This document shows, in pieces, positions 46,417 to 58,830 of a stretch of DNA of 64,000 nucleotides. How positions within the stretch are numbered: the stretch's first letter is position 1; each line of letters begins with the position of its first letter. The notes beneath the pieces were generated by a model. That model made no database searches. It was not told the DNA's origin and worked only from the letters and a program-made list of their open reading frames with translations. A program made the translations under genes and the position numbers. The stretch comes from Zantedeschia hybrid cultivar (lineage: Eukaryota; Streptophyta; Magnoliopsida; Alismatales; Araceae), in NCBI GenBank assembly GCA_030544215.1, contig JARZZO010000005.1:80505024-80569023 (forward strand), in the 5' to 3' direction.

Positions 46417-49400
46417 ATTAGGGTTAGAGGAGGGAAGAGAAAGAAGAAAGGGGCACGTGCCTCTTTAGTTACAGCCGGTCAAACCTGGTTTGACCTGGTT
46501 GGACCCATAGGACCCGAGCCCATCCTGCAGCCCTAGTTAATCTGGCCCGAGCCAGGTTATCTTAAGTAGGTCCGAGCCACTTTAGTTTTTTGGTTCGAGC
46601 CAAGTTCACATCAGATTCAGCCCTGGTCCAGCAGTGGTCCGAACCACTTGGTCCCAGACCCGTGCCCCATTGTCATGTCCCTCTGCACCAGGGACCATTA
46701 AAGCAGGCGGTGCACTAGGCCACTCTTACCACACTGCCATCATCGGAAAGTCATCCAGACTCCAATTCACGTGCCGTCAATGCCATTGGCTTCGTCTCAG
46801 CGAGGTCGAACCTTATCCAACGTGGTGCTTCCCCGATCGTACCTCATTTTGCATGCCACCTCTACACCTATATCGAGGTCACCCATTTACGCATCTAGAG
46901 GTCCACGTCAGCTACCTCAATTTGATTGCCAGTATCCAAGCGCCTCCAACTTCATGGCATGCTTTCCAAGGTAGCTTATAGCGCCATGCGCATATTCTGC
47001 CACTCTCAACTGCTATGATTACCACCACATACTTCATTTATTGGTTATTTGTAACATGTTATCTCTCTCTGAGAAGTGGGTCTTATTTTTATTGTACTTT
47101 GAGGGTGGTACATGTGCACTGGATAGTCTTCTCTCACGCACCAATGTGGAGGTGCGTGTGTTTCTCTTTCCCACCATAATTTGATTTTCTAGTATTTGTT
47201 TTTTATCTGCCGCCGACTTGTGAGGTAGGATACATAGCCTGTGATACATCATCACTATTGGCTTCAGAATACATTACACCTATTCCGAGTTCTAACAGGA
47301 CTTTGGGATGGTTCTAATTCTCTATACTTGCGGTAGTTCCTCAACTGTCAACGGCCCCATGTTCCCTCATTACGGGAGGGACGGTAACTCAACTAATTTC
47401 TATTAGTTGGCGTGGTTATCCACCTTTACAATTGTGCAAATAGGTTGTGTCTACTTATTATTATATTGCTTGCTACTAATCTCTACCTTTGTTAGTGAGC
47501 CCTAGCTGTCCCGCATCACATGGGCTTGATTTGGATAAGGAATACAAGTTCCTTCTTGTCTTTTAGTATCTCACATAATCTAGCTGTACTTAGTCTTGCC
47601 TAATGAGATTAAAAAATATATATATTAAATTCTACTCAAATCTAGATACTTGAGTGGATGATGTGGCAATCCCTTGAATTTGAATTGTCACAAAATTTAT
47701 ACTTGGGAAAGTGTTCTCAAATGAGACCTTAGCCTGAAAGATGCTTCTACTGTTATCCTTCATTGTCAACTTTGTCCTCAGTGTCTCCATTTTATTGATG
47801 AGCTTACTAGTTAATGGCCTTTACATGGGCATAATGTATGGGATTTGCTGATGGTGCACTATTTTTCCTTTTGATCTATGACCTCGTTGGCCATTTATGC
47901 CTTCATTTCATAATCACATAGAATCAGATATACCTCTGTTTGTTCCCTTTCTAGTGGGCTTTGCTGCGACTATTTATTAATGGGAGGTGTGATTCTGATT
48001 TTTTTTCCTTCATTTTGTTCTTTGTGAATGACTTCGAATTCTTGTTAGTTGAGTATGTTGATCTACCATGACTTGGATGCCTCTTGTATCAGGTAAACTG
48101 AGCAGACTCCCAGGTGACTTTTCATCAAGGTTTCAAATTCTAGATATCAACAATGATTCTTCAAGCTTGCCATTGATGGGCTCCCAGCTGCCAAGAGCTT
48201 GCCAGCCCCCTATCTTATGCAGCAAACCTGGAAAGGAAGAAAATGCAGTTACAGGTAACATAAGTCATGAGTATTTTTAATCTGATCTCTTTGTGAGAAC
48301 CTACATGCCCGGTTACATGACAGTAATAGTATCCCTTTGTTCTCTGCTGGATGCAAAGATGCATCAATACGAGTAAATCATATATACCTTCAACATATCC
48401 TTTCTGCTTTAATGCCATTGATGAGTTTGATTTTTTTTTGTTTGTAGATAATTTGGGAATAGGAAAAAATGCTTTGTCGCTTCAGATCGGCACAACCTTG
48501 AATCACTGTTTGACAATGCAAGCTTGTTTCATTCAGTGCAAAAACCTAATGATCTGGAGTCCATTTACCTGCCTGACCCATTAAATCTCTGATCTACATA
48601 TACATAGAAAAGCATTCAGTAATGACATATGAAACTCATGGATTAATGGTACCACTGGTCGCACTATCTAAGCCATTCCATTTTCATGCTTTTGAGTACC
48701 AAAAGCATTTGATATTTTTTTTGTGACTCCAAATCACTGGTTTTGGAATTTGTGGTGATGAGCTTGTATTGCACCAGTGGGAGCAGATCGCACCCTGTAT
48801 TTTATGACCTGTTTATCCCAAAATCTAATGATTTGGAGTCCTTTTCTCAATCTTAACCATTAAACCTTCTCCACTATCTCCAGCGTGTAAGGGTGGGACC
48901 CCACTAGCTTTCATCCTCTTTTTTCCACAGGTCAAACAATGGTGCTTTTAACTGTCTTCATACATTGTCTAAATGTACCCAGTAAAAGGTATACATTGTC
49001 TTTTGAATTATGGATCAGATCATGGAGCTGAGAGAGAGGATGAATCCATCAACATTCATTCTGTGTCATCTCTGTCAGATGATGAGGGAGTTCATGTAAA
49101 TGATCAAGTGGGAGCATGTGGCAGTGGTAACTCAACCGCATGCCTTCAGAAGCCAAATCCCACGGATAAGGGAAGGTCGTCACCTTCAGCTTCATCATCT
49201 GATTGTACCTATGCAAGACTAAGGGACCCATTTCCAGAGGAATCTGTGTTATCTGATGACGAGACACCATCAGTATCCCTTCCATCTGAATGCTTGGGTC
49301 ATTCTACTGACAGAGCTTCTGTGTGCCCTCCGGGAAGTGGAGATTCATTGCTTTGCAACAGGGTTCGTGTCTATGCTCGTAAACCTGGTTTTCAGTTGCC

Positions 49401-49590
49401 TCCAGGCACCAAGCTACTGCCTTTCAGTGATGAAAGGTGGGTTGCTGTGAGTGTGGAGCCCTCGAATGAAGGTAAATCAAATTTAATCTTTCTTCACCTT
49501 AGTTAGGACTTTGTCCACTGTTTTATTAGATATTCTCTGACGTGTGTTTCCTGACCTTCTCTGGTGTTTGCAGGATCTATTGCGGTTTGA
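41826..49590 (+). CDS. Double-stranded RNA-binding protein with three dsRBMs
   Basis: Exons by hand: 41826-42120, 42592-42693, 43674-43909, 44211-44430, 48093-48254, 49019-49471, 49574-49590. All join in phase to 494 residues. Three dsRNA-binding motifs lie at about residues 1-70, 134-204 and 214-283. Each starts YK-LQ/YKIQLQ/YKNLLQEL, has a central P-F-A/STV-V-G--F/FSTVEIEGENFQG strand set, and ends with a K-A---AA--A helix. The acidic, serine-rich C-terminal half ends in a conserved-looking stretch, VRVYARKPGFQLPPG then LLPFSDERWVAVSVE. This is a DRB-family protein, partners of Dicer-like enzymes in small-RNA production; DRB1/DRB4-like is my best guess. Intron 3 reads GAG|GCAAGT, a GC-AG intron forced by phase. 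Acceptors at 48983 or 48989 are equally in phase for exon 6 and would add 12 or 10 residues. Intron 4 (3.66 kb) is full of repeats. Confidence 0.85.
44910..47500. mobile_element. Probable transposon-derived part of DRB intron 4
   Basis: The intron has GC-rich blocks unlike the surrounding intron, with CT microsatellites at about 46174-46206 and 46382-46413 and LTR-like phrasing near 45540-45790 (a polypyrimidine stretch, then gaaccctagttcagattt). A long low-complexity frame at 45743-46468 has no domain. I cannot find matching ends or a target duplication, so element type and borders are open. Confidence 0.3.
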
Positions 49591-49954
49591 TTTATGAATT
49601 TGACCGAACGACCTGGTTGTAGCTGGTTTCCTGCTTCCCCTTTCAAACTCTTTTTGCTGGGAAGGTAATTTGTCTGCGTAACGGAAAACTGCCTGTGTAA
49701 AGTGATGTTTTCACTGCCCAAATTGTCTTTTCAAGGGCCGTAATCATGTGAGAACTCTCTACAATCACTGCTAGTAAGACGCTATACCCCGGTTGTTGCA
49801 CTTCCTTTTGACTTGCTGAAGTATTATCTTTGGTAAAGATGCAGTTGTCCTTGTACTGTTTCTAGTTTCCTTTTCTTTGGTGCAAGACGAGTACCCATGG
49901 AGAGGTTACTTATTCCGTAGCTGCCATAGTCCAGTCAATTTTGCATTGACTCTG

Positions 49955-50838
49955 AAAAGAGTAATACTTGCTGCAATGACCCCTGCTCCTTCTGCCCGGC
50001 AGGGTATTGCAGCAAATATAAAAATATATTATTTAGAATTTTTTTATGTCAGGCACCACATGCATGTGTCTTTGATTGGATGATGTAATTTTTTTTTTAA
50101 AAAAATAAGGATCAAATTTCAATGAACAATTGAAAAGTATCCTTAATGGGCCGATCTTAATAATGGTTTTTTATTTCGGAGTCGTTGGATCTACATGGAT
50201 ACGTGACATATAGGCTTTGGCCTAAAAAAATTTCAAAAAGTAAAATAAAAAAAATTATACTTGCTGCAACGCAGCTGTGCAGCGGCAGGGGCATTGTAAC
50301 TGAGTATATTCCTATGAAGATATCTAGAGAAATATCGTTGCAAGTCTCGCGCGGAATGCACTTTCATTAAAAAACGTCATCTATCACACCTCACGTCCTC
50401 TTGTGTAGTGTTATAATAGTGTCTGATGGATGCTGACATCAGCGTATATGAGTGTTGCTTAAAAAGAAAAAAGAAAATTTTATTTTCATCCTGAATTTTG
50501 GAGAGTGTGTACACATTCTTTGGAGTATGTACAAGGTCCGGAGAGCGTATGTTTTCTAAAGTATATACAAAATCTGGTGAACATGCTCCAAACTTTATAC
50601 ATGCTCTTGGGAGTGCATGTATGCTCTCGAAAGTGCATATATGTTCTCCAAAATGCAAAGTGAAAGTAAATTTCTTTTCTTTTAAGGAGCGTCCATGTAG
50701 GTTGATGTCGGTGCACTTTAGGCGTTATTATGGCGTTGCAAGGAGACTTGTGGAATACGTCTGATGGCATTTTTTGATTTGGGAGTACATTCTACATGGA
50801 ACATGTTACACTTTAAGTGGTGCAGCAAGTATTTTTCA
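49955..50838. mobile_element. MITE cluster with ACTTGCTGCA ends
   Basis: 'gagtaatacttgctgcaatg' at 49959 and 'atacttgctgcaacgcagct' at 50256 share a terminal motif, and the inverted form 'tgcagcaagtatttt' closes the cluster at 50821. The part 50030-50240 (catgtgtctttgattggatg, ttaatgggccgatcttaata, gacatataggctttggccta) resembles the palindromic MITE at 5560-5900. Probably two elements side by side; ends are not resolved. Confidence 0.5.
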
Positions 50839-51679
50839 AATATCTAACTACATCTCACATGGCTGCATCTGGCAGAGATCCCTGGGCCGAAAAGTTTACT
50901 GAGATCTGAAGAGATCGCTAAGCCCGAGTAACAAATGCGTCACAGCTGTTCGTACAATCTGAGATGGCATCTCAACTTGCATGGTGACACCAAATTGTAA
51001 TATTTGCTGCAGTGCTTCCTAGGCATTGTTGACAACTGCCATTTCAATTGGATATATAGATTGGATGAAAATAAATTCAGCATTAACATAGATTATCCAT
51101 CCAAGACTAGGGTACCCCGCATCTTCACGGAGAATTCAGTTTCACCGAGTCCCTGTGGGACACATTGGAGCAGTCGTATTTGTCTCTTCATCTTCTAGAA
51201 AATAAAGTACTACAACCTCTTCCCTAACTGCAGCGTCATATATGAACTTAGCCAGCAGTAAGTATTATCTTATATCTAAGTATTTGACATGACTCTCTAA
51301 TATAAGTAAAAATTTGTATCAAATTATAACTTCTCTATAAAATTGTAGTGAACTTCGCCATCGGCATAGAGCAGCAGCAGAATGCAAGAGAATGAGAACG
51401 AGGGTGAAAAGACTGCAGTTGGACAGTTTAGACTGTATCGTTGGATATTTTAATCTGTTTATCTACGTTTATGTTACATGTCCGTGTTTTTTGTCTGCTT
51501 GTATGTGACTGTAAACAAATCAATTCGCGTTGACTGTAAACAAATCAATTCGTGTTAAGTTCGTGTATGAAGAACTAGTGTTGTACAAACGTGAGCGATA
51601 GACTTCGAATTTTCTTTTGAAGTCACAGTTTTCGTTTTGACGACTACTACTTTTTCAATGGCCGCTTTTTTTTTCTATC

Positions 51680-52075
51680 CCATTTTTTGATAACCCAGAA
51701 CTTGACGCAGTGGTGGCAAGACTCGTGTTTGAATCTCACCAAGCCACTCTTGTTGCCTGTTCGACCAAAGACGCCAATAAAACCCAGGGATACACAGCCA
51801 GAGCCGGAAAATTTTTGACAATCCAGAACTTGGCACAATGGTGAGAGGCACGCCAATAAAACCTAGGGGTACACAACTAGGGCCGGGAGATTTTTGATAA
51901 CTCAGAACTTGACACAATGGTAAGAGGTTCAGGCAGGACACTAACTGACCCATGTTTGAATCCCACCTCACAACCTTTTTCACCTATTCAACCAAAGACG
52001 TCAGTAAAATTGGGAAATACACAGCGAGGGCCGAGAGACTGTGCACCAGATTATTATTTCACCTACCTGCAAGGA
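51680..52075 (+). repeat. Tandem SINE-like repeat with tRNA-type boxes
   Basis: Three diverged units start at about 51687, 51816 and 51895, each with '(c)agaacttg(a/g)c(a/g)cagtgg' or '...cacaatgg'. These resemble the tRNA A box, and the first and third are followed by 'gtttgaatctc'/'gtttgaatccc', a B-box-like motif. Each unit then carries 'cgaccaaagacgccaataaa' or a variant. This fits a tRNA-derived SINE and partial copies. No poly(A) tail or target duplication was confirmed. Confidence 0.5.
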
Positions 52076-52577
52076 TCGATCTAGAGACCTCTCAATTCTT
52101 TGCTGATTTAGTCATCAACAAATGGGAGAATCAAGATTACCAGTGTCGTTTCGATTGTTCTAACGTAAATAAAGCACCGTGGAACATCAATTAGAAATTA
52201 CTGATTTTAAAATTAGTAAAAACACATGTTTTTTAACCTTTTGGTTTTAAAATTCTTAAATTTTAGCTCTTAATAATTTTGTATTGAACAACACCGGCTA
52301 AGCCATGGAAGATTCGTATGCCAACAAATATATCAGAGATACCAGTCTTAGATTGCTCGAAGAATATTACACGTGAAAAAGGAGCATCTAGTCAAAGCAA
52401 TTACGCAACCAGATTCAAATGTTCATAGGGGAAAGCTAGGATCTGCTCAGCTTAGCGGATGGTGAAATCATGACACACAAGAAACTTAAGCAGAAACAAG
52501 GAAACCAAAATATAAAACACTCGTAGAGTCACAGGGAACAGAGTACAAAGCCACGCTGGAAGGATCATTAGCATGCG

Positions 52578-55500
52578 CTAGTGAGAAAGCTTAAAATACA
52601 ATATCAAAAGAATTGCAAGAACTAGAGACGTGGTGATGGAACCCATAATCCATTTGTTCCTGTTCATCCTTCTGGACATGGCAGTCAGAATTTTTCTACT
52701 CTTACCGATGTTATCATCCACCCCATGAAGCTGCAAACAAATCCATAACTGAAAAAGGTCACCACGTATACTTTCTTTATAATACAACCTAGAATTTACA
52801 GGTACAGCAATTTAGCATTCGACATAGACTATCAATCAATGTAACAAGTGCTCAATGGATCCCTCTAAATTGCAAGTTCAGTCTTCAGCACTTCTTTGAT
52901 TTGATTATTTCCATTAACCTACATGATTATAACTTCTCTCGTTGAATAATACTTGCTCCACAGTGTGCGGTGCAGTGTTGGATCACGGAAGTGCGCGATC
53001 CCACATTTGTTTTTCAATTTTTTTAAGCGTCCAATCAAAGATGCCAAGCTGGGGGGAACCCCAGCTCTGGCAAATTAAGAACAAAAAATAAGTCTGCACC
53101 GCTCACTGCCGTCCGATTGGACGGCAGCACCATGTTACTCACTCTCATTCAATTCCATGGGCGAAGAGATAGGTGACAAGTAGCTATACAAATCCAGGGA
53201 GTTAAATTTATGAAATACAAATGGAATGATAACATAAGGAATACTTTATCAAACTCCTTTATCGCAAAAAGATCAGTAAAATAGAACAATATGGCATGGC
53301 AATGCATACCGTGTTGTGGGCATGCAAGAGGGATTGACGTTGCTGATGCAGATCCTGAAGAATTGAAACACCAAGTTCTTCCGTCTCCAACATGGTCCGT
53401 CTACTCTCCTTTATTCTCTCACTGGATTGGTTCAATCTTTCAGTTGACATCAATAGCCTTCCTCTTTGATCAGCAGAAGCCTGCACGTTAGTGATTTGAG
53501 ATTCACAGTTTCAGCGTATGGTATGGTAACCATGGATTAGTAGATGTACATATTCATCATAACCCCCTGAAATTGGATCCACAATTTTAACGAGTTCCTA
53601 ATTCAACATACGGACAATCAGCAGTGCAAGGAAAAGGTGTACTAAACACAAAGGTCTAGACACACAAGTTAAACCCCAAACCACCCCTTCAAATGCCACA
53701 TAAAACACAGAGCAAAATTAAATTGTGCATCTATGTCTAGTCTTCATACCTTTGCATCATGAATCTCACAGTTGTGGACATAGCAGATCCATACAGATCA
53801 CTTCATTATTCCATATAATATTTGTAAAACAACCAGAAACTTATGCCTGAATATATGACAACTTGTCTTAAAAATTCTCCTGATTGTAGGTGCACAAATT
53901 TACATCAGAGGACATCATTCAATTGTTATGATGAAGCGTGCACTCGTGTACTCCATATAGACATGAAATAGATACAGCACAAGATCACCAAGAAGATACA
54001 AATCTTTATGGACCAATAAGTGGAGAAATAATCATTTTTTCAGTGGCAAACAGTAAATTTAACAGCCCTTTTAATGTGGAGAGAGAGCAAATAACCAGGA
54101 TTCATAGAACATCATACAAGTAAACTTAAAATGTCCAATATCAATTCCATAAGAAAGCAAATAGCCTGATGCATGTCAAGCATGATCATGCACCTAATCG
54201 ACATTTGTACAAATCATAAAACTCAACCTTAAGTACATCCATTATAATCCAGTCATTCTGTACCCATGTTATGTTGTGTAGTTGTTCCATGTTCCATGCT
54301 CGTTTCACAGACAAGGAATGTCAACATACCACAATCAATCCCATCAAACTGTACGTGACCCCATTTCATGATATCACTGCTTAATTGGATGGCAAAAGCT
54401 TGTTGTGGGATTTGTATTTTCGTTGTGGACATGTGCCATCACTGTCTTGGAACAATTAGTTAATATCCACATGACTAGAGCTCAACTCATTCATCTACCC
54501 ATTTATCCAACCAAACCGGATCATAAAAAGCAGTTTTTGTATAATAGCTTACCTAGTTTCTTGCTCTGCGGGAAGGGTACTGCTTTAAACCCAATAAGAC
54601 TATTTGACCAGGTGTCATCCAGTTAAAACATTTTGGGTGAAATGAAAGGGAAATGGCCAATAAGGTTTCAACGTTCCTTCGGCCTTCCGAACATGTCGCC
54701 CTATTGTTCCCAAGCACTCTCCATCATCACCTCCCCTGAATGATGCACGATCCCCTCTCCCCTTCTTCTTCTCCCTCAGCAACTTCTTCCTTTTCAACAG
54801 CTGCTTTTGCTCCACCTCTGTGAAGGACGAAGGGAGGAAGATGACCACCTTTGGGTGTTCTAAGGCAAAAACCTGATGATGAAATAAGTCCACCAGAAAA
54901 ACAAGGGTCTCAAAGGCGGATTGGACTGTAGCTTGCTCTAGGGCTGCAAACGGACTCAGATTATATCCGACTCCACTTCAGATTCGACCCCGTTTAAGCG
55001 GATAATATCCATTTGTAACATCCAACCGATTATCTGAATATGATTTGAACAATATCCAACTAATAAACAGAGCGGAAATAGAAATGATGTATCCAATTCC
55101 CTCCGAAACTAAAGACTTAAATTTAATAAAAGATTGATGATTAATTTATATTCAATAACTACTTAAAAGTTAATATAAATATTAAATACACGTCTAAAGT
55201 TCTAAGGGACTAAACCAAACAGCTCAGCGACAGGTCTGTGTGGTTCCCTGGTATTTTAAAAGAGGGAGAGGGCTCCCGGTTTTTGTAAACTCCCAATGTA
55301 GGACTAAATTGCCAGGCTCAACAACTCAGGTTACATGGTGACGTTCTTGTGCAGACATTTCTATATGGGCTGATTAGGCTCTTTATGTCTTAAATGAAAT
55401 GGGTTATCTACCTTACATTTTTCAAGTGGCTGGCTCTCTTATTCAGCTGGTTATGATATAATGTAATTTCTTATATTTAGATTTTCTACAAATATACCTC

Positions 55501-58281
55501 ATGGAATTAAAAATTTTATGTTCAGATTATCCATAAATATCCTATATCCACTCCGACCCTGGAAGATATCCGAGTTAAAATATCTGCCCCGTATCCGATG
55601 GATAAACAGAGCGGATACAGAATCCGAACACAGTAAAGGGATGGTCGCATAAAACCCATATCTGCTCCATTTGCAGCCCTAGCTTGCACCTGATGCAATG
55701 AAAGGCATTCTCATTTTGAAGACACAATAGCAGGAAGAAGTCGGGCATTGCAGATATTAGAGAAGATTGTGGAAAGCATATGAATAACTCTCCCTTTCTT
55801 TTTCTCCTTTCTCCTTCAAAGGGAGAAAGATTATTTAGTTTGTCCATCTCTTTCATCTTAGCTCTACACGGGATTGAGTTTTCAGCTTACATGGTATGGG
55901 TTTGAAAGTACATCTACATTGTAATGTCACTAATGTGTTAGTTTCTCTCTGTTTATTGATGTCTTATTTATCACCAAGTCTGTCACATATGTGACATGTT
56001 TGTTAAAATTAATTTGCCTCGGCATTCAGCAATCCCCTCGTGTTTCCACAGCCTTCAGACCATCCTTAATTCAATGTGTTTACGTTTGAAGAAATGTGAA
56101 ATGTGCATGTCGCCCAGCAATATGAAAATGAGATTTAGTCGGCAGAGGAGTGTTCTTCATTATACTCAACCCCAAACATCTTATCATAAGCACAACACTT
56201 ATTCTCTTATTTCTCACAGGCTAACTTAACTCCTAATTAGTTAGTCACTTAACTGAAATGCAGTTTGTTTGTCTTAAATAATAACCCTTGCTTCACACCA
56301 ACAGACTGTGGCCTGATGGTACTGGGTAGAAAGGGTAGGATGGGATATTAGGTATTCGATTTTTTCCCTTTTTCTTTACCTGGGGGCTTTCTGTTGGAGA
56401 AGGCTGTGACAAGGGAGAGGAAAGTAACTGGTGGAGAAGGGTTCATCTGGGTCCTCTTTGTCTGGTTTGTTTCTCAAGAAGTTCTGCAAACTTCATCTTT
56501 GTGTGTTTTTTTCTTTGTTTTTTTTCACTGTGCTCCTTGTCCTTTTCTTGTTCTTGCTTTAACTTGCACCAGGGGGATTACCCACTGACAGAGAACACTG
56601 ATTCAAGGTCCATCTAGAGCACCTCACGATTGCTGCATGTAGTAAAATAAAGCCTGCAAGAAAACATCCAACAAGCTAGATAAAATATCTGAAAGTTTGT
56701 TCTCCCCAAACATGTCTCTGCCGGGTATTTATACCCAAGCCAGAAAAAAATGGTTACAAAATCGCATATGGTCATCATATGGCATAAGCCTCTTTGGTCC
56801 GGGTCCAGATATGTGCTATCGGATTCTGGTCTTGGATCTGGGTAGGCCTGAGCAATTGATAGCCCTATCATGATGCATGAAGAGACACCCCCTCCCCCCC
56901 CCCCCCCCCCCCCCCCATTTGATCATCATCTTTTTCAGGGTAATAGCTTTCTGGATGACTCAATAAACCCCATGAAAGAACAAGAAAGGAGAATAATGCA
57001 TAATTTTGCTTCTCCTTTTTAGTGATACAAAGGTTTTTATAAAATGTCATTCTAATACATAACTTACCCCCTATGTTTTGACAAAAGAAGATGAAATTCT
57101 TCCTGTCTATATCAGTAGATCATCGAAATCCAGGATTACAATTTACAAGGAATAGCCAAAAAATAAGCACCAGTGTCAAACTAGATATAAAAGCCACAGA
57201 ATCAATTGAGTGTAGATTCATGCTTTTTAACATTTTACTGAGCTATCCACTTGAAAAAAAATTCAGTCTGATATTACTTGGTCACGCTATGTATATAACA
57301 GCATTAAATCTATAATCAACATTTTGACAAGATAGAACAACAGAATGTGGGGGAAGGTATTGCACCTAACGTGGAAGTTAATATAGAAGATATATTTTCA
57401 CACTTTTTTCTCTCAACTAGCCACAGTCTAACATGCAACATCCCTACATGAACATCTATAGTACGACTCCTAGTAATAACCAAAAGAGTTTGTTCAATTT
57501 ACAAAACTCTATGCTTCCAATGTTCATGTTATCCATCCAAATATCTTTGACTGCATATTTTTTCCTGACATCCATTTTTTTTTATATAGATGACTTACCT
57601 GTTTCATTTACCAAACAGAACTTTCAACATGAGTCCACAAACATCATACAAATTAACCTTCAAATTAGCATACCGTCAATGTATCTGCCGTCCCTGATTC
57701 CAACAACTCCTCTCGTGCAATTTGATTAGTGTTTGGAGACGTAATCTTTTTAACCTCACTTTTCAAGTTGTTCAGATCAGATTTGTACTCCCTCAACTTA
57801 GCAAGAAGCATGGCCTTCACACTAGGCTGCAAACTTCGTGCCTCCAGGTCCATTTTCCGGATCTAAAGTAAACAATCCAAAACTCATATTTTAGCCCTTA
57901 ATAAGGAGCAAACAACCACAACATAAGAGGCCAGACGTCAAAATCTATACCAAAGCTTCAGCATCATCCAATCCAGACTTGATTTCAGACAACTTCTGCT
58001 TCTTCTGTTCTGCAAGATTGAACTCAAAATTGAGTTACAGCAGCACAATCAGCACAAGAAGTTCATATCCACATGTCCATGAACACGAAAAATAAGATGC
58101 TCCCTTATGAATGAATCAAATACAAAAGGGAGCCCGAATGGGTTGGTTCTACCACCAAACCCGGCAGTGAGCTTTCCGTCACATTACCCCCATTAAGAAG
58201 GCCGGCCGACGTGCACTTCCTGGATAGAGATGCCGAGAGCTCACAGTACTGGCGCTCGTACCCTTCGAACACCTCACTCAT
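52578..58281 (-). CDS. VTI11: Qb-SNARE of the VTI1 family
   Basis: Five coding exons on the minus strand: 58281-58188, 58009-57951, 57862-57674, 53480-53310 and 52730-52578. All are GT-AG and in phase, giving 221 residues, the usual length of plant VTI11. The start MSEVFEGYERQYCELSASLS is the family N-terminus and begins the three-helix N-terminal domain. 'LLAKLREYKSDLNNLKSEVK' follows, then the SNARE motif (about residues 132-194), with the zero-layer glutamine probably at 161 in 'DLHQQRQSLL', and a C-terminal membrane anchor (about 199-217). Family role: v-SNARE for transport between trans-Golgi, prevacuolar compartment and vacuole. An in-frame upstream ATG (58389) would add an unlikely N-terminus, so I chose 58281. 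Intron 3 is 4.19 kb and contains a hAT-like MITE and a C homopolymer. The VTI11 symbol is by similarity; VTI12-type cannot be excluded. Confidence 0.95.
52940..53152. mobile_element. MITE in VTI1 intron 4
   Basis: The left end 'gaataatacttgctccacag' is close to the ACTTGCTGCA family. The right end 'agcaccatgttactcactct' has a complement (agagtgagtaacatggtgct) that resembles the left end. It contains the perfect hairpin gccgtccgattggacggc. Ends are approximate. Confidence 0.5.
54939..55681. mobile_element. hAT-like MITE in VTI1 intron 3
   Basis: 743 bp with ends tagggctgcaaacgga and (complement) tagggctgcaaatgga, flanked by gcttgctc (54931-54938) and gcttgcac (55682-55689), an 8-bp duplication with one change. 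The interior is rich in 'ggatatccgat'-like words, and no transposase frame is present. Confidence 0.82.
56894..56916. repeat. Homopolymer of 23 cytosines
   Basis: An uninterrupted C run in VTI1 intron 3, so the transcript of that gene (minus strand) carries a G23 run. Length may be affected by sequencing error. Confidence 0.85.
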
Positions 58282-58830
58282 CGCTCCCTGCCGGAGAAGA
58301 ACTCTCCGCTCGGCTAGGTAATCCGACGCCGACTGCAGGAACCGACAGATCAATACGATCAAACGAGATCCCATAAACCGAGAAATCATGCCAACATCGA
58401 TCCCACCCAGAAAAACACGTCACTCATAAACAAATCAGAATGGGAGAATTCCTCCAACCAGAAAACGATCAGACCATCAATAAGCAGGCACAACGAACCA
58501 AAAAAATTGCAAATCCAGTTACACTAATCAGAAATCTTAATTCGACCAGAGGGATCATACAAACCCTAGACGCTATCGAAATCTAGATTCCACGAAGAAT
58601 TTTTTGGCTTCTCACAGCGATGCGACCACCGTTGCGGAGAGCGCGAGAAGACGAATTCGCGATTCGATCGAGGGAGAAGAAAACTATTCGGAAGAAAAAT
58701 ACGAGAATCGGATATTTGTCGTCTCCGACACCTCTCTTTCTTCTGCTCCTCGATCGCGGGGGTCACCGGGCGTGTTCTGCGGCGAGCAGGCAAAAATGAG
58801 AAATAAATAAATAAAATAAAAATGGTGAGG
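58282..58830 (-). promoter_or_regulatory. 5' leader and promoter region of VTI1 gene
   Basis: An open but unconserved stretch lies just upstream of the start codon (5' leader), then AT-rich and GC-mixed sequence. No clear TATA box was found. An intron in the leader is possible but not shown. Confidence 0.35.

Larger units (their letters stand above)
49591..52577. other. Convergent intergenic region between DRB and VTI1 genes
   Basis: No gene. The first 300 bp should hold the DRB 3' UTR. The rest is MITE sequence (from about 49955 to 50840) and a SINE-like repeat (51680-52075). Sequence between 50840 and 51650 is unassigned. Confidence 0.5.

Noticed and set aside
45743..46468. 241-codon frame in DRB intron 4
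   Set aside because: Low-complexity sequence made of CT microsatellites and GC-rich triplets, with no domain. It lies inside an intron whose flanking exons join in phase.
49877..50083. Short plus-strand frame after the DRB gene
   Set aside because: It runs through MITE sequence and has no conserved motif.
58105..58389. VTI1 start at the upstream ATG (58389)
   Set aside because: The extra 36 residues before MSEVFEG are hydrophobic and not found in this family, and the 221-residue product from 58281 has the normal family length.
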